Source: Arthrobacter sp. SDTb3-6
Lineage (GTDB): Bacteria; Actinomycetota; Actinomycetes; Actinomycetales; Micrococcaceae
DNA: 64,000 nt
Assembly: GCF_013376095.1 (NCBI RefSeq)
Contig: NZ_JAAMFN010000016.1
Location: forward strand, 27,644-91,643
Direction: 5' to 3'
Shown: piece by piece, positions 8,756-17,122 of the stretch
How the letters are laid out: every line of letters starts with the position of its first letter
Position numbering within the stretch: position 1 is the first letter of the stretch
Position numbers and translations under genes: made by a program
The notes under the pieces: model-generated
Database searches by the model: none
What the model was told of the DNA's origin: nothing
What the model saw: the letters and a program-made list of their open reading frames with translations, nothing else

Positions 8756-8775
8756 AGCGTTGGGTTTGGGGCGGG

Positions 8776-9759
8776 TTAGAGCGTCAGCAGGACCTTGCCC
8801 ACGTGCGAGCCGGAGTCGAAGTATTCGTGCGCCGCGGCCGCCTGCGCCAGCGGGAACGTCTTGTCCACGATGGTCTTCACGGCGCCCGAGGCCACCAGCG
8901 GCCACACGTGCTCGCGCACGCCCTCCATGATGGTGGCCTTCTCGCCCGCCGGGCGGGCACGCAGCGTGGTGCCGATGACGGCCGCACGCTTGGCGAGGAG
9001 GGTGCCCAGGTTCAGCTCCGCCGTCGTCCCGCCCTGCAGGCCGATCACCACGAGGCGGCCGTAGAGCGCCAGTGCGGACACGTTTTGGGCCAGGTACTTG
9101 GCGCCGATGACGTCGAGGATCACGTTGGCGCCGGCACCTTTGGTGTGTTCCCTGACCAGTTCCACGAAGTCCTGGGTGCGGTAGTTCACGGCCACGTCCG
9201 CACCGAGGTAGCCGGTGAGCATGGCCACCTTCTCGTCACTGCCGGCCGTGGCGATCACGCGCGCACCGGCGGCCTTCGCGAGCTGGACGGCCATGACCCC
9301 GATGCCGCCCGTGCCGCCGTGCACCAGCACGGTCTCCCCCGCCTGCAGCTGGGCGGTCATGAACAGGTTGGAGTACACCGTGGCGGCAACCTCGGGCAGC
9401 GCGGCGGCCGTGACGACGTCGACGCCGCCTGGAAGCCGGAGCACCTGCCCGGCCGGGACCGCCACCTGCTGGGCGTACCCGCCGCCAGCCAGCAGGGCAA
9501 CCACCTTGTCGCCGATGGAGAAGGGCCGGGTGACGTTGGGACCGAAGCCGGCGATCCGCCCGGACACTTCCAGCCCCAACACGTCCGTGGCCCCTGCCGG
9601 CGACGGATAAAAGCCTCGGCGCTGCTGGACATCGGCGCGGTTGATGCCTGCGGCGACGACGTCGATCAGGACCTCGCCGTCTCCGGGCACGGGTGCGGGG
9701 ACGTCGGCCAAGGCCAAAACCTCCGGGCCGCCGGCAGCCCGTGCAACAATCGCCTTCAT
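8776..9759 (-). CDS. NAD(P)H:quinone oxidoreductase, zinc-independent MDR family
   Basis: Cytoplasmic medium-chain dehydrogenase/reductase of 327 residues, of the quinone oxidoreductase (QOR/PIG3) group that reduces quinones with NADPH. The N-terminus MKAIVARAAGGPEVLALADV is typical; the NADP-binding Rossmann motif VHGGTGGIGVMAVQLA is near residue 147. It lacks the structural and catalytic zinc cysteines of alcohol dehydrogenases. AGGAGGAG precedes ATG 9759, a strong ribosome site. It appears to be a single-gene unit. Confidence 0.88.
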   Translation of the reverse strand: MKAIVARAAGGPEVLALADVPAPVPGDGEVLIDVVAAGINRADVQQRRGFYPSPAGATDVLGLEVSGRIAGFGPNVTRPFSIGDKVVALLAGGGYAQQVAVPAGQVLRLPGGVDVVTAAALPEVAATVYSNLFMTAQLQAGETVLVHGGTGGIGVMAVQLAKAAGARVIATAGSDEKVAMLTGYLGADVAVNYRTQDFVELVREHTKGAGANVILDVIGAKYLAQNVSALALYGRLVVIGLQGGTTAELNLGTLLAKRAAVIGTTLRARPAGEKATIMEGVREHVWPLVASGAVKTIVDKTFPLAQAAAAHEYFDSGSHVGKVLLTL

Positions 9760-9842
9760 GAACTTCTCCTCCTACTGCGCAGTACTGGGCGGGGGCGCCG
9801 CTTTGGCGGCACCGCCCCGCCTATGAAACACTACTAGGGTAA

Positions 9843-9930
9843 GGAAGGTTGTCCGAGCGGCCGATGGAGCTGGTCTTGAAAACCAGTGTGCGGTGACCCC
9901 GTACCGCGAGTTCGAATCTCGCACCTTCCG
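9843..9930 (+). tRNA. tRNA-Ser (anticodon TGA)
   Basis: Acceptor arms GGAAGGT (9843-9849) and ACCTTCC (9923-9929) pair, with discriminator G. The anticodon loop CTTGAAA is closed by CTGGT/ACCAG, giving anticodon TGA. There is a long variable arm and a T-loop TTCGAATC, all typical of serine tRNA. The CCA end is not encoded. A strong terminator follows. Confidence 0.95.
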
Positions 9931-9938
9931 CGCAATGA

Positions 9939-9970
9939 GGGAGGCATTCCACCAGGAATGCCTCCCTTTT
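9939..9970 (+). terminator. Rho-independent terminator after tRNA-Ser
   Basis: A perfect 12-bp stem (9939-9950 with 9955-9966), loop ACCA, then TTTT. It starts eight bases after the tRNA. Confidence 0.9.
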
Positions 9971-10148
9971 CGCTGCCCTGCGCCCGCCTTCCCGATTGCG
10001 CCCCTGACGCCGGCACGACGGCGCTCATCCAGCCCGCCGCCGTGGCCCCGTACGGCTCTGCGCGGTACCCCGCCCAGGTGGCCGGCGTCATCGTGGCCCG
10101 ACTTCGCCCGCCACGGCGCCGAGGTGGCGCGGCGCAGCCGCCCACACG

Positions 10149-10215
10149 CTGGGTCGCAGTAGTTGCAGAAATGGGCACCGTGCAAGCGGTTGCCATTGCA
10201 ACTACTGCGACCCAG
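10149..10215 (-). terminator. Long hairpin after the FAD-binding gene
   Basis: Perfect 19-bp arms (10149-10167 and 10197-10215) separated by 29 bases that can form a smaller inner stem (GGCACCG against CGGTTGCC). It lies 36 bases downstream of the minus-strand stop at 10252. The 9971-10148 stretch before it shows no gene. Confidence 0.55.
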
Positions 10216-10251
10216 TTGGCTCATGGCGCACGGAGGCCGGCGCCCTGGGCG

Positions 10252-12228
10252 CTAGGCGAGGATGTCCGCCGCGATGGCGTCGGCGTCCAGGATGGTGCGG
10301 TAGCCGCTGCGGTACTCGGCGTTGGCCTGCGCGGCGATGGCCGTTCCCCACTGCACCGAGGAAAGCTGGAGCCCCAGCACGTACAGCCCCTCGGCCGGCC
10401 GGCCGGCGCCGTCGAGCGGGCGGTAGGGCGGTGCGGAAACGTCCAGGCCGCTGGTGACGACGGGCCCGCCGTCGGCCGCCAGCATGACGCGCGGCCGGAC
10501 CAGCCCGTCGGCCTGCAGGTTGTTCAGCAGCCGGGACGCCGTGCCCTGGATGCGGTTGGCGGGTGCCAGCGCCTCGACCAGGTGCCGGGCCTGCCACGGC
10601 TCGTCGGCCACCCACGGCGAGCTGGCCGTGAACTGTCCGTCCTGGATGCGAAAAACAGGGTCCGGCCCGGCGAAGTGGACCACGCCGGCACGCACCAGCG
10701 CGGCCAGCTGTTCCACGCGCAGCGCCGGCGGCCCGCTGGCCAGCCCCTCCACGAACCCTTCAAACCAGCCCCGCAGCTCGCCCAGCCAGGATTCCTGGGT
10801 GATGCCGCGGTCGGCGACGAGCGACTTCACCACGGCCCGGCCGGCGTTCAGCGCGCCAATGGCCATCTTGACGGGGTCGTCCTCGCCGCGGGCCGACCCG
10901 GCGGCGTCGTCGGTGAGGTAGGAAAGGACGGCCGCATCCAGCCCGGCCTGTGAGCCGAAGCGGTGCTTGCCGCCGGGCCTGAGCGGGTGGCGGGAGAGCG
11001 GGCGGGCCAGGGCGGGCAGGTCCAGGGCCCGGCCCTCCGCCACGTGGCGGGCCTCGAGGGACTTCAGGCGGTCCGCCCAGCTGCCGGCCGCGCCGTCGGG
11101 CCCGGAGTGCAGCAGCGCATCCAGTTCGTCCAGGAAGCCCGGCGCCACGGCACCCGGGCTGGTCCGCGCCAGGGTGGTGTAATACGCCCAGAGCGTGTCG
11201 CGGTGCAGCAGGGGCCAGATGTCATGGTCAAAACCGGCGGTCGCGCCCATGTCGCGGATCCGGGTGACGGCCTCCTCACACAGGAACCGCAGCTCCACCC
11301 CGGCAGGATAATAGCTGGCCAGCTCGGCCTTGGCCCGGTACGGCGTGCCGCGGCGGGAGGCACCGACGATCACCGGCTCCCGGCCGCCGGCACGGTAGGC
11401 CAGGGCATCGCCGGGGCCACGGCCGGTCGCCTCAAAGCGGCCACCGCGGCCCTCCGTCAACTGCCCGAGCACGTCGAAAAAGTTCAGCCCCATGCCGCGC
11501 ACCAGGACCGTTTCGCCGGCGGGAAGCTGGTCCCAGTCCACGTCATTGGGCACTGCCGGCGGCAGGTAGCTCAGCCCCTGTGCGCGGGCCTCGTCCCGGA
11601 GCGCCCGCTGCGCAGGCCCCAGCCGGGACTCCACATGGCCCAGCGCCAGGACCACCTTGTCCGCCGGCAGCGTCTCCCCGCTGACGAGTTCGACGCCGTA
11701 TCCTCCCGTGGCATGGTCCCTCGCCACCCGCTTGGCCTCACCCCGGTGGATGGTGACCTGGACACCGTGCGGCACGTTTTCCAGCAGGCGGGCGAAGCAC
11801 CAGGACAGGTAGCGGCCGTACAGCGCGCGACCGGGAAAACCGGTGGCGGCGAGCGCGGCGAGTTCGCTGCGGTCGCCCGTGCTGAGCTCCGGGTCCGGCG
11901 CGGCGCGCATGAGCTCGCGCCAGGCGTTGAAGCTGCAGCCGGCCAGCGGCGCGGCGGCCACGCCCTGGTCCGGAACCAGGGTGGGGAAGAACGACTGGGT
12001 GTTCATCAGGTACAGCCGGGACTGCTCCGTACGCCAGACGTGCCCCGGGCCGGGAGGGTAGGGATCCACGAGGTGGATGTGCAGCGGGGCCTGCGGCCCG
12101 GCCGCGTTCCGGGCATCGCGCGCGGTTTCCGCCTGCGCCGCATACCGGGCCAGCAGGCGTTCCATGACGGACGTGCCCCGGGGCCCCGCCCCCACAATGA
12201 CCACTGTCCTGCCGCCCAAGGATTCCAC
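10252..12228 (-). CDS. FAD/NAD(P)-binding protein (NAD_binding_9 type)
   Basis: A 658-residue flavoprotein-like protein with an N-terminal dinucleotide fold (VVIVGAGPRGTS near residues 9-20), of the family found beside siderophore and amino-acid N-hydroxylase-like enzymes. Further family blocks are YLMNTQSFFPTL, LVRGMGLNFFDVLGQLTEGRGG and the C-terminal YVLGLQLSSVQWGTAIAA. The reaction is not known. Two starts are possible: GTG 12228, or TTG 12219, which has AAGGGG at an ideal 8-base spacing while the GTG is almost on top of it; I favour TTG 12219 although the longer form is given. It is divergent from the S9 peptidase gene with about 60 bases between. Confidence 0.8.
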   Translation of the reverse strand: MESLGGRTVVIVGAGPRGTSVMERLLARYAAQAETARDARNAAGPQAPLHIHLVDPYPPGPGHVWRTEQSRLYLMNTQSFFPTLVPDQGVAAAPLAGCSFNAWRELMRAAPDPELSTGDRSELAALAATGFPGRALYGRYLSWCFARLLENVPHGVQVTIHRGEAKRVARDHATGGYGVELVSGETLPADKVVLALGHVESRLGPAQRALRDEARAQGLSYLPPAVPNDVDWDQLPAGETVLVRGMGLNFFDVLGQLTEGRGGRFEATGRGPGDALAYRAGGREPVIVGASRRGTPYRAKAELASYYPAGVELRFLCEEAVTRIRDMGATAGFDHDIWPLLHRDTLWAYYTTLARTSPGAVAPGFLDELDALLHSGPDGAAGSWADRLKSLEARHVAEGRALDLPALARPLSRHPLRPGGKHRFGSQAGLDAAVLSYLTDDAAGSARGEDDPVKMAIGALNAGRAVVKSLVADRGITQESWLGELRGWFEGFVEGLASGPPALRVEQLAALVRAGVVHFAGPDPVFRIQDGQFTASSPWVADEPWQARHLVEALAPANRIQGTASRLLNNLQADGLVRPRVMLAADGGPVVTSGLDVSAPPYRPLDGAGRPAEGLYVLGLQLSSVQWGTAIAAQANAEYRSGYRTILDADAIAADILA

Positions 12229-12289
12229 CCCTTGAGCTTAACTGATGGCCTTGGGCGGACGGGGCGGCGGCCCTGCCTAGGATGGGACC

Positions 12290-14422
12290 ATGACCCTCCC
12301 CCTGAGTCCCGATGCCACAACCGGGCCGGCCGTTGCCGAGCAGCCCTTCGATGAGAACCTGTGGCTGGAAGACATCCACGGCAGCGACGCCATGGCCTGG
12401 GTGCGGGAGCACAATGCGCGCACCGACGCCGCCCTGGTCAACCCGGCCTACACTGCGCTGGAGGCCGCCGTGCTGGAGGTGCTCGATTCCAAGGACCGCA
12501 TCGCCATGGTGTCCAAGCACGGGGACTGGTACTACAACTTTTGGCGGGACGAGGCGAACCCGCGCGGGCTGTGGCGGCGCACGGACTGGGACAGCTACGT
12601 CTCCGGCAGCCCGGCGTGGCAGCTGATCCTGGACGTGGATGCCCTGGCGGCGGCGGAAGGAACGGAGTGGCTGTGGGCCGGCGCCTCGCTGCTGCGGCCC
12701 CCGGCCGGGGAGGAATACCGCCTGGCCATGGTGGCTCTCTCCCCCGACGGCGGCGACGCCGTCACGTACCGGGAGTTCGATCTGGCGGCCCGGGCCTTTG
12801 TGCCGGGCGGCTTTGAACTGCCGACGGCGAAGACGCGCCTGAGCTGGGTGGATGCGGACACGCTGTACGTGGGCACGGACACAGGCACCGGCTCCATGAC
12901 GGCTTCCTCCTATCCCGCCGCGTCGCGCGTGCTGCACCGTGGCGAGTCCCTGGCGGAACTGGCGGCGAAGCAGCCGCTGTTTTCCGTGCCGCCGGACCAC
13001 CTCAGCGGCGGGGTGTCCCATGACAGCACGCCCGGCTTTGAGCGCGACGTGGCCTACGACGTCCTGGACTTCTTCCGGTCCCGCAGCTACCTGCGGACGG
13101 GCGACGACTGGGTGCACCTTGACGTGCCCGATGACATGAACGTTTCCCTGCACAAGGAGTGGCTGCTGCTGCGCCCGCGCACGGACTGGGCCGTGGCCGG
13201 CTCCGTGCATGCGGCCGGGGCGCTGCTGGCCATTGAACTGGACGCGTTCCTGGCCGGCGGCCGTGATGTCCGGACCGTTTTTGCGCCGACGCCCGCCCAG
13301 TCCCTGCAGTCCTGGAGCTGGACCCGCGACTACCTGCTGCTCAACCTGCTCGAGGACGTCTCCTCCAAAATCCTGGTGCTGGACCCTGCCCGGGAATGGG
13401 CGGCCAGCGGGCTGGATGCGTGCCCGCCGCTGCACTCGGTGGATGCGTACGCCGTCGACGATGAGGACCCGGCTGCCGGCAATGACTACTGGCTGGTCGC
13501 CACCGGCTTTCTCACCCCGTCCACGGTGTACCGGGGGCAGCTGCCAACCGGCGGGCCGGCGGCGGTGGTCCGGCAGGCGCCGTCGTTCTTCAACGAAGCG
13601 GGCTACGCGGTGGAGCAGCACTTCGCCGTGTCCCGTGACGGGACGCGCATCCCCTACTTCCAGGTGGGGCCGAAGGACTTGGTGCTCGACGGCGGCAACC
13701 CCACCCTGCTGGGCGGCTACGGCGGCTTTGAGGTTTCCCGGACGCCTTCGTACAGCGGGGCCGTGGGGCGCAGCTGGCTGGAGCGCCGCGCCGTGGTGGA
13801 CGGCGTGGAGCGCGGCGGCGTCTACGTGGTGGCGAACATCCGCGGCGGCGGCGAGTACGGCCCGGGCTGGCACACGGCCGCGCTGCAGGAAAACCGGCAC
13901 CGCGCCTATGAAGACTTTGCCGCCGTGGCCCGCGACCTGGCGGCCCGCGGGGTGGCCCGGCCCAAACACCTGGGCTGCGCCGGCGGCAGCAACGGCGGCC
14001 TGCTGGTGGGCAACATGCTCACGCACTACCCGGAACTGTTCGGCGCCATTTCCTGCGGGGTGCCGCTGCTGGACATGCGCCGGTACACAAAGCTGTCCGC
14101 CGGCGCTTCCTGGATCGCCGAGTACGGCGACCCGGACGTGCCGGCACAGTGGGAGTTCATCAAGACCTTCTCCCCCTACCACCTGCTGCAGGCCGGGCTT
14201 GCGTATCCGCCCTTGTTCATCTGGACCGCGACGTCCGACGACCGGGTGGGGCCGGTGCAGGCGCGGAAGATGGCCGCCCGGATGGAATCGCTCGGGCTGC
14301 CCGTCTGGTTCCACGAGGCACTGGAGGGCGGCCACGCGGGGGCCGGAAACAACGCGCAGGCGGCCCGCCTGCATACGGCGTCGCACGAATTCCTCTGGCG
14401 GGCGCTGACCGGCGGGTTCTAA
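12290..14422 (+). CDS. S9 family serine peptidase (prolyl oligopeptidase-like)
   Basis: Cytoplasmic serine peptidase of 710 residues with the S9A architecture: an N-terminal beta-propeller (about residues 70-420) that gates a C-terminal alpha/beta-hydrolase domain. The catalytic Ser is in GGSNGG (Ser 567). Asp is in TSDDRVGP (650/651), and His is in EGGHAGAGN (682). These peptidases cut short peptides after proline; the true specificity here is open, since the propeller is divergent. No signal peptide is seen. The gene starts at ATG 12290. A hairpin terminator follows its stop directly. Confidence 0.9.
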   Translation: MTLPLSPDATTGPAVAEQPFDENLWLEDIHGSDAMAWVREHNARTDAALVNPAYTALEAAVLEVLDSKDRIAMVSKHGDWYYNFWRDEANPRGLWRRTDWDSYVSGSPAWQLILDVDALAAAEGTEWLWAGASLLRPPAGEEYRLAMVALSPDGGDAVTYREFDLAARAFVPGGFELPTAKTRLSWVDADTLYVGTDTGTGSMTASSYPAASRVLHRGESLAELAAKQPLFSVPPDHLSGGVSHDSTPGFERDVAYDVLDFFRSRSYLRTGDDWVHLDVPDDMNVSLHKEWLLLRPRTDWAVAGSVHAAGALLAIELDAFLAGGRDVRTVFAPTPAQSLQSWSWTRDYLLLNLLEDVSSKILVLDPAREWAASGLDACPPLHSVDAYAVDDEDPAAGNDYWLVATGFLTPSTVYRGQLPTGGPAAVVRQAPSFFNEAGYAVEQHFAVSRDGTRIPYFQVGPKDLVLDGGNPTLLGGYGGFEVSRTPSYSGAVGRSWLERRAVVDGVERGGVYVVANIRGGGEYGPGWHTAALQENRHRAYEDFAAVARDLAARGVARPKHLGCAGGSNGGLLVGNMLTHYPELFGAISCGVPLLDMRRYTKLSAGASWIAEYGDPDVPAQWEFIKTFSPYHLLQAGLAYPPLFIWTATSDDRVGPVQARKMAARMESLGLPVWFHEALEGGHAGAGNNAQAARLHTASHEFLWRALTGGF

Positions 14423-14467
14423 AAACGGGTGGGAAAACGTGCCGCGGGGCGCCGCGGCCCCCGTTTT
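14422..14467 (+). terminator. Hairpin terminator after the S9 peptidase gene
   Basis: Outer stem AAAACGGG/CCCGTTTT (14422-14429 with 14460-14467) and inner stem GCCGCGG/CCGCGGC. It overlaps the stop codon region of the peptidase gene. Confidence 0.6.
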
Positions 14468-14534
14468 GCTTTGTACCCCTGTCTCTAGGTAAAGTTTGGG
14501 ATGCTGGTTGGGGGCTTCTACCCTTTCCAGTGCT

Positions 14535-14622
14535 GGAGACGTGCCAGAGCGGCCGAATGGGCTTCACTGCTAATGAAGTGTGGGGCACAACTCCACCGGG
14601 GGTTCAAATCCCCCCGTCTCCG
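14535..14622 (+). tRNA. tRNA-Ser (anticodon GCT)
   Basis: Acceptor arms GGAGACG (14535-14541) and CGTCTCC (14615-14621) pair, with discriminator G. The anticodon loop CTGCTAA within CTTCA/TGAAG gives GCT. A long variable arm is present. No encoded CCA. A strong terminator follows within five bases. Confidence 0.95.
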
Positions 14623-14626
14623 CATC

Positions 14627-14663
14627 AAAAAAGCACCCCTGAGGAATTCAGGGGTGCTTTTTT
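14627..14663. terminator. Bidirectional terminator between tRNA-Ser and recQ
   Basis: A 16-bp stem with A-run on the left and T-run on the right (14627-14642 with 14648-14663), so it can stop transcription from either side. Confidence 0.9.
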
Positions 14664-14735
14664 ATTCTCCGGATGGCGGGAGCGATCCGGAAAACACCCC
14701 CGATCGCGCGGGAGCGTTTTGGGTTCGAATCCGGC

Positions 14736-16958
14736 CTACCCCGCCTGGGCGAGCACCAGCGGGAGCACCTGGTCCACGCCGGCCTGGCGCAGGGTGCGGC
14801 CGGCAACGGTCAGCGTCCAGCGGCTGTCGACGAGGTCGTCGATGAGCAGCACGGGCCCGCCGGGATACGCGGCGATGGCGGCGGCCAGCCCTGGGCCCAC
14901 ACTGAACCGCTCCCAGACCCCCGCCAGCCGGTAGGCGCTGTTGCCGCCGCGCCCGCCCGTGGGCCCGCCGAACTCCAGCGACAGTTCGCCCAGGTACGGC
15001 AGCCGGCCGATCTGGCAGATCGCCTGCGCCAGCGAAGACACCAATTGCGGCTTCCCCCGCGACGGCAGGGACACCACCGCCACGGGACGGCCCTGCCCCG
15101 CCCAGCGGGCCTGGCCCCAGTCGCGCAACACGGCCACCACCGCCTGCGCCATGGCCGGGTCGATCGGCACATCCGGGGCCCCGGCGGCAAACACCGCCCG
15201 CAGCGCGTTGCCCCAGCCCAGGTCGGTCAGCCTGGCCAGCGCCCGTCCCGGCCCCACCTGATCGTCGGGCTTGAGGCGGCCCTTGACGGGCACGCCGAGC
15301 CGGTCCATTCCGGTGGGCCACTGGGTGCGCGGGTCCAGGGGCAGGCCCGCGTGGCTCAGCGACTCGCTGGCGGCCGCCACGGCACCGGAGCCGACGTCCA
15401 TGGGGAACCAGCGCCCGGCGCACGAATCGCAGCGGCCGCACGGCGCCGCCGTCGAATCATCCAGGGCCGCGGCCAGGTACTCCATCCGGCACCCCGCGGC
15501 CTGTTCATACTCGACCATGGCGTGCTGCTCGTCGACGCGGGCCTGGGCAATGCGCCGGTAGCGCTCGGCGTCGTAAGCCCAGGGCTGCCCGGTGGATTCC
15601 CAGCCCCCGGCCACCCGGCGCACCGCCCCGTCCACGGCGAGCACCTTCAGCAGCAGTTCCAACGGCGTGCGGCGCAGGTCCACCCTGGCTTCCAGGGCCG
15701 GGGTGGACATGGGCTTCCCGGCCTCCCCCAGCGCACCCAGGACCGCCGTGGCCTTCTCGGCCGACGGCATGGACGCCGTGGCAAAGTAGCGCCAGATCTC
15801 CGCATCCTCGCTGCCGGGCAGCAGCAGGACGTCCGCGTTGGCGCTGCCACGGCCGGCGCGGCCCACCTGCTGGTAGTAGGCCACGGGCGAGGACGGAGCG
15901 CCCAGGTGGACCACGAACCCCAGGTCCGGCTTGTCGAAGCCCATGCCGAGCGCGCTCGTGGCGACGAGTGCCTTGACCTCGTTGTTTTTCAACGCCTCCT
16001 CCAGCGACTCCCGGTCCATGGGGTCCGTCCGCCCGGTGTAGGGGCGGACCACGTGCCCGGCTTCGGCCAGCAGCCGTGCCGTGTCCTCGGCCGCAGACAC
16101 CGTCAGCGTGTAGATGATGCCGCTGCCAGGCATCTCCGCGAGGTGGGTCAGCAGCCAGCCGAGCCGGTCGCGGGAGTCGGCGAGCCGCAGCACGCCCAGG
16201 CGCAGGGACTTGCGGGCCAGCGGACCGCGGATGGTGAACACGCCGGCACCGAGCTGTTCCTCAATGTCTGCCACCACCCGGGAGTTGGCCGTGGCCGTCG
16301 TGGCCAGCACCGGCACCGAGGCGGGCAGCTGCGCAATGAGGTCCGCAATGCGGCGGTAGTCCGGGCGGAAGTCGTGGCCCCAGTCCGAAATGCAGTGTGC
16401 CTCGTCGATGACCAGCAGGCCGGTGCGGCGGATCAGCGCGGGCAGCTGGTTTTCCCGGAAGGAGGGGTTGGTCAGCCTTTCCGGGGACACCAGCAGCACG
16501 TCCACCTCGTCGGCCGCCAGCGCCGCGGAAATCTCCCCCCACTCGGTGGCGTTCGCGGAGTTGATGGCCATGGCCCGCACGCCGGCGCGTTCGGCGGCGG
16601 CCACCTGGTCGCGCATCAGGGCCAGCAGCGGCGAGACGATCAGCGTTGGCCCGGACCCGCGGGCCCGCAGCAGCAGAGAGGAGACAAAGTAGACAGCCGA
16701 CTTTCCCCAGCCGGTTCGCTGGACCACCAAGGCGCGGCGCCCGGCGTCGACCAGGGCCTCGATCGCCTCAAACTGGCCGTCGTGGAAGTCGGCGTCGTCC
16801 CGCCCGACCAGCCGCCGCAGGATCTCCAACGCCTGCAACCGGGTGGGCGCAGGCCCGGCCGTGCCCACCGCTGTCCGGCCGCCCATGGCCTGGAAGTCGC
16901 TGCCCATGCTGCTGGCGTTGCCGTGGTCCATCCCCTGGGTGTGCTCGCTTGGTGTCAT
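14736..16958 (-). CDS. RecQ-family DNA helicase with C-terminal PRTase-like domain
   Basis: ATP-dependent 3'-5' DNA helicase of about 740 residues. Motif I reads QRTGWGKSAVY, an unusual Walker A (canonical RecQ: PTGGGKS). Motif II reads VIDEAHCISDWGHDF. Motif VI is YYQQVGRAGR. A zinc-site pattern C..C..C..C follows around CRMEYL and CGRCDSC. After about residue 480 there is no HRDC domain. Instead a region ending in PVLLIDDLVDSRWTLTVA resembles the PRPP-binding loop of phosphoribosyltransferases, but with SRW in place of the usual TG. ATG 16958 is preferred; an upstream frame adds about 33 Arg/Cys-rich residues that look non-coding. It is divergent from the phosphomannomutase gene. Confidence 0.85.
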   Translation of the reverse strand: MTPSEHTQGMDHGNASSMGSDFQAMGGRTAVGTAGPAPTRLQALEILRRLVGRDDADFHDGQFEAIEALVDAGRRALVVQRTGWGKSAVYFVSSLLLRARGSGPTLIVSPLLALMRDQVAAAERAGVRAMAINSANATEWGEISAALAADEVDVLLVSPERLTNPSFRENQLPALIRRTGLLVIDEAHCISDWGHDFRPDYRRIADLIAQLPASVPVLATTATANSRVVADIEEQLGAGVFTIRGPLARKSLRLGVLRLADSRDRLGWLLTHLAEMPGSGIIYTLTVSAAEDTARLLAEAGHVVRPYTGRTDPMDRESLEEALKNNEVKALVATSALGMGFDKPDLGFVVHLGAPSSPVAYYQQVGRAGRGSANADVLLLPGSEDAEIWRYFATASMPSAEKATAVLGALGEAGKPMSTPALEARVDLRRTPLELLLKVLAVDGAVRRVAGGWESTGQPWAYDAERYRRIAQARVDEQHAMVEYEQAAGCRMEYLAAALDDSTAAPCGRCDSCAGRWFPMDVGSGAVAAASESLSHAGLPLDPRTQWPTGMDRLGVPVKGRLKPDDQVGPGRALARLTDLGWGNALRAVFAAGAPDVPIDPAMAQAVVAVLRDWGQARWAGQGRPVAVVSLPSRGKPQLVSSLAQAICQIGRLPYLGELSLEFGGPTGGRGGNSAYRLAGVWERFSVGPGLAAAIAAYPGGPVLLIDDLVDSRWTLTVAGRTLRQAGVDQVLPLVLAQAG

Positions 16959-17122
16959 GCCACCCAGTATTCCAGTGCCCACCGACGCCCGTCCCCGCCG
17001 GCAGGCCAATCTGTGGACAACACGCGCCGGAGAACTCCCTGTGCAGGCCCCTTGCACGTGTCCCGCCGCATCCCCGTTGACAACGACTCCCCGGCGGGCG
17101 GGGCTGCCGGTAGCATGGAGAC

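Noticed and set aside
11738..14386. An 882-codon open frame opposite the S9 peptidase gene.
   Set aside because: Antisense shadow; S9 catalytic motifs on the plus strand are unambiguous.
14717..14745. GGTTCGAATCC followed by CCTACCCC looks like a tRNA T-arm and acceptor end.
   Set aside because: The T-stem does not pair, no matching 5' part is upstream, and the sequence covers the recQ stop codon. Probably chance.
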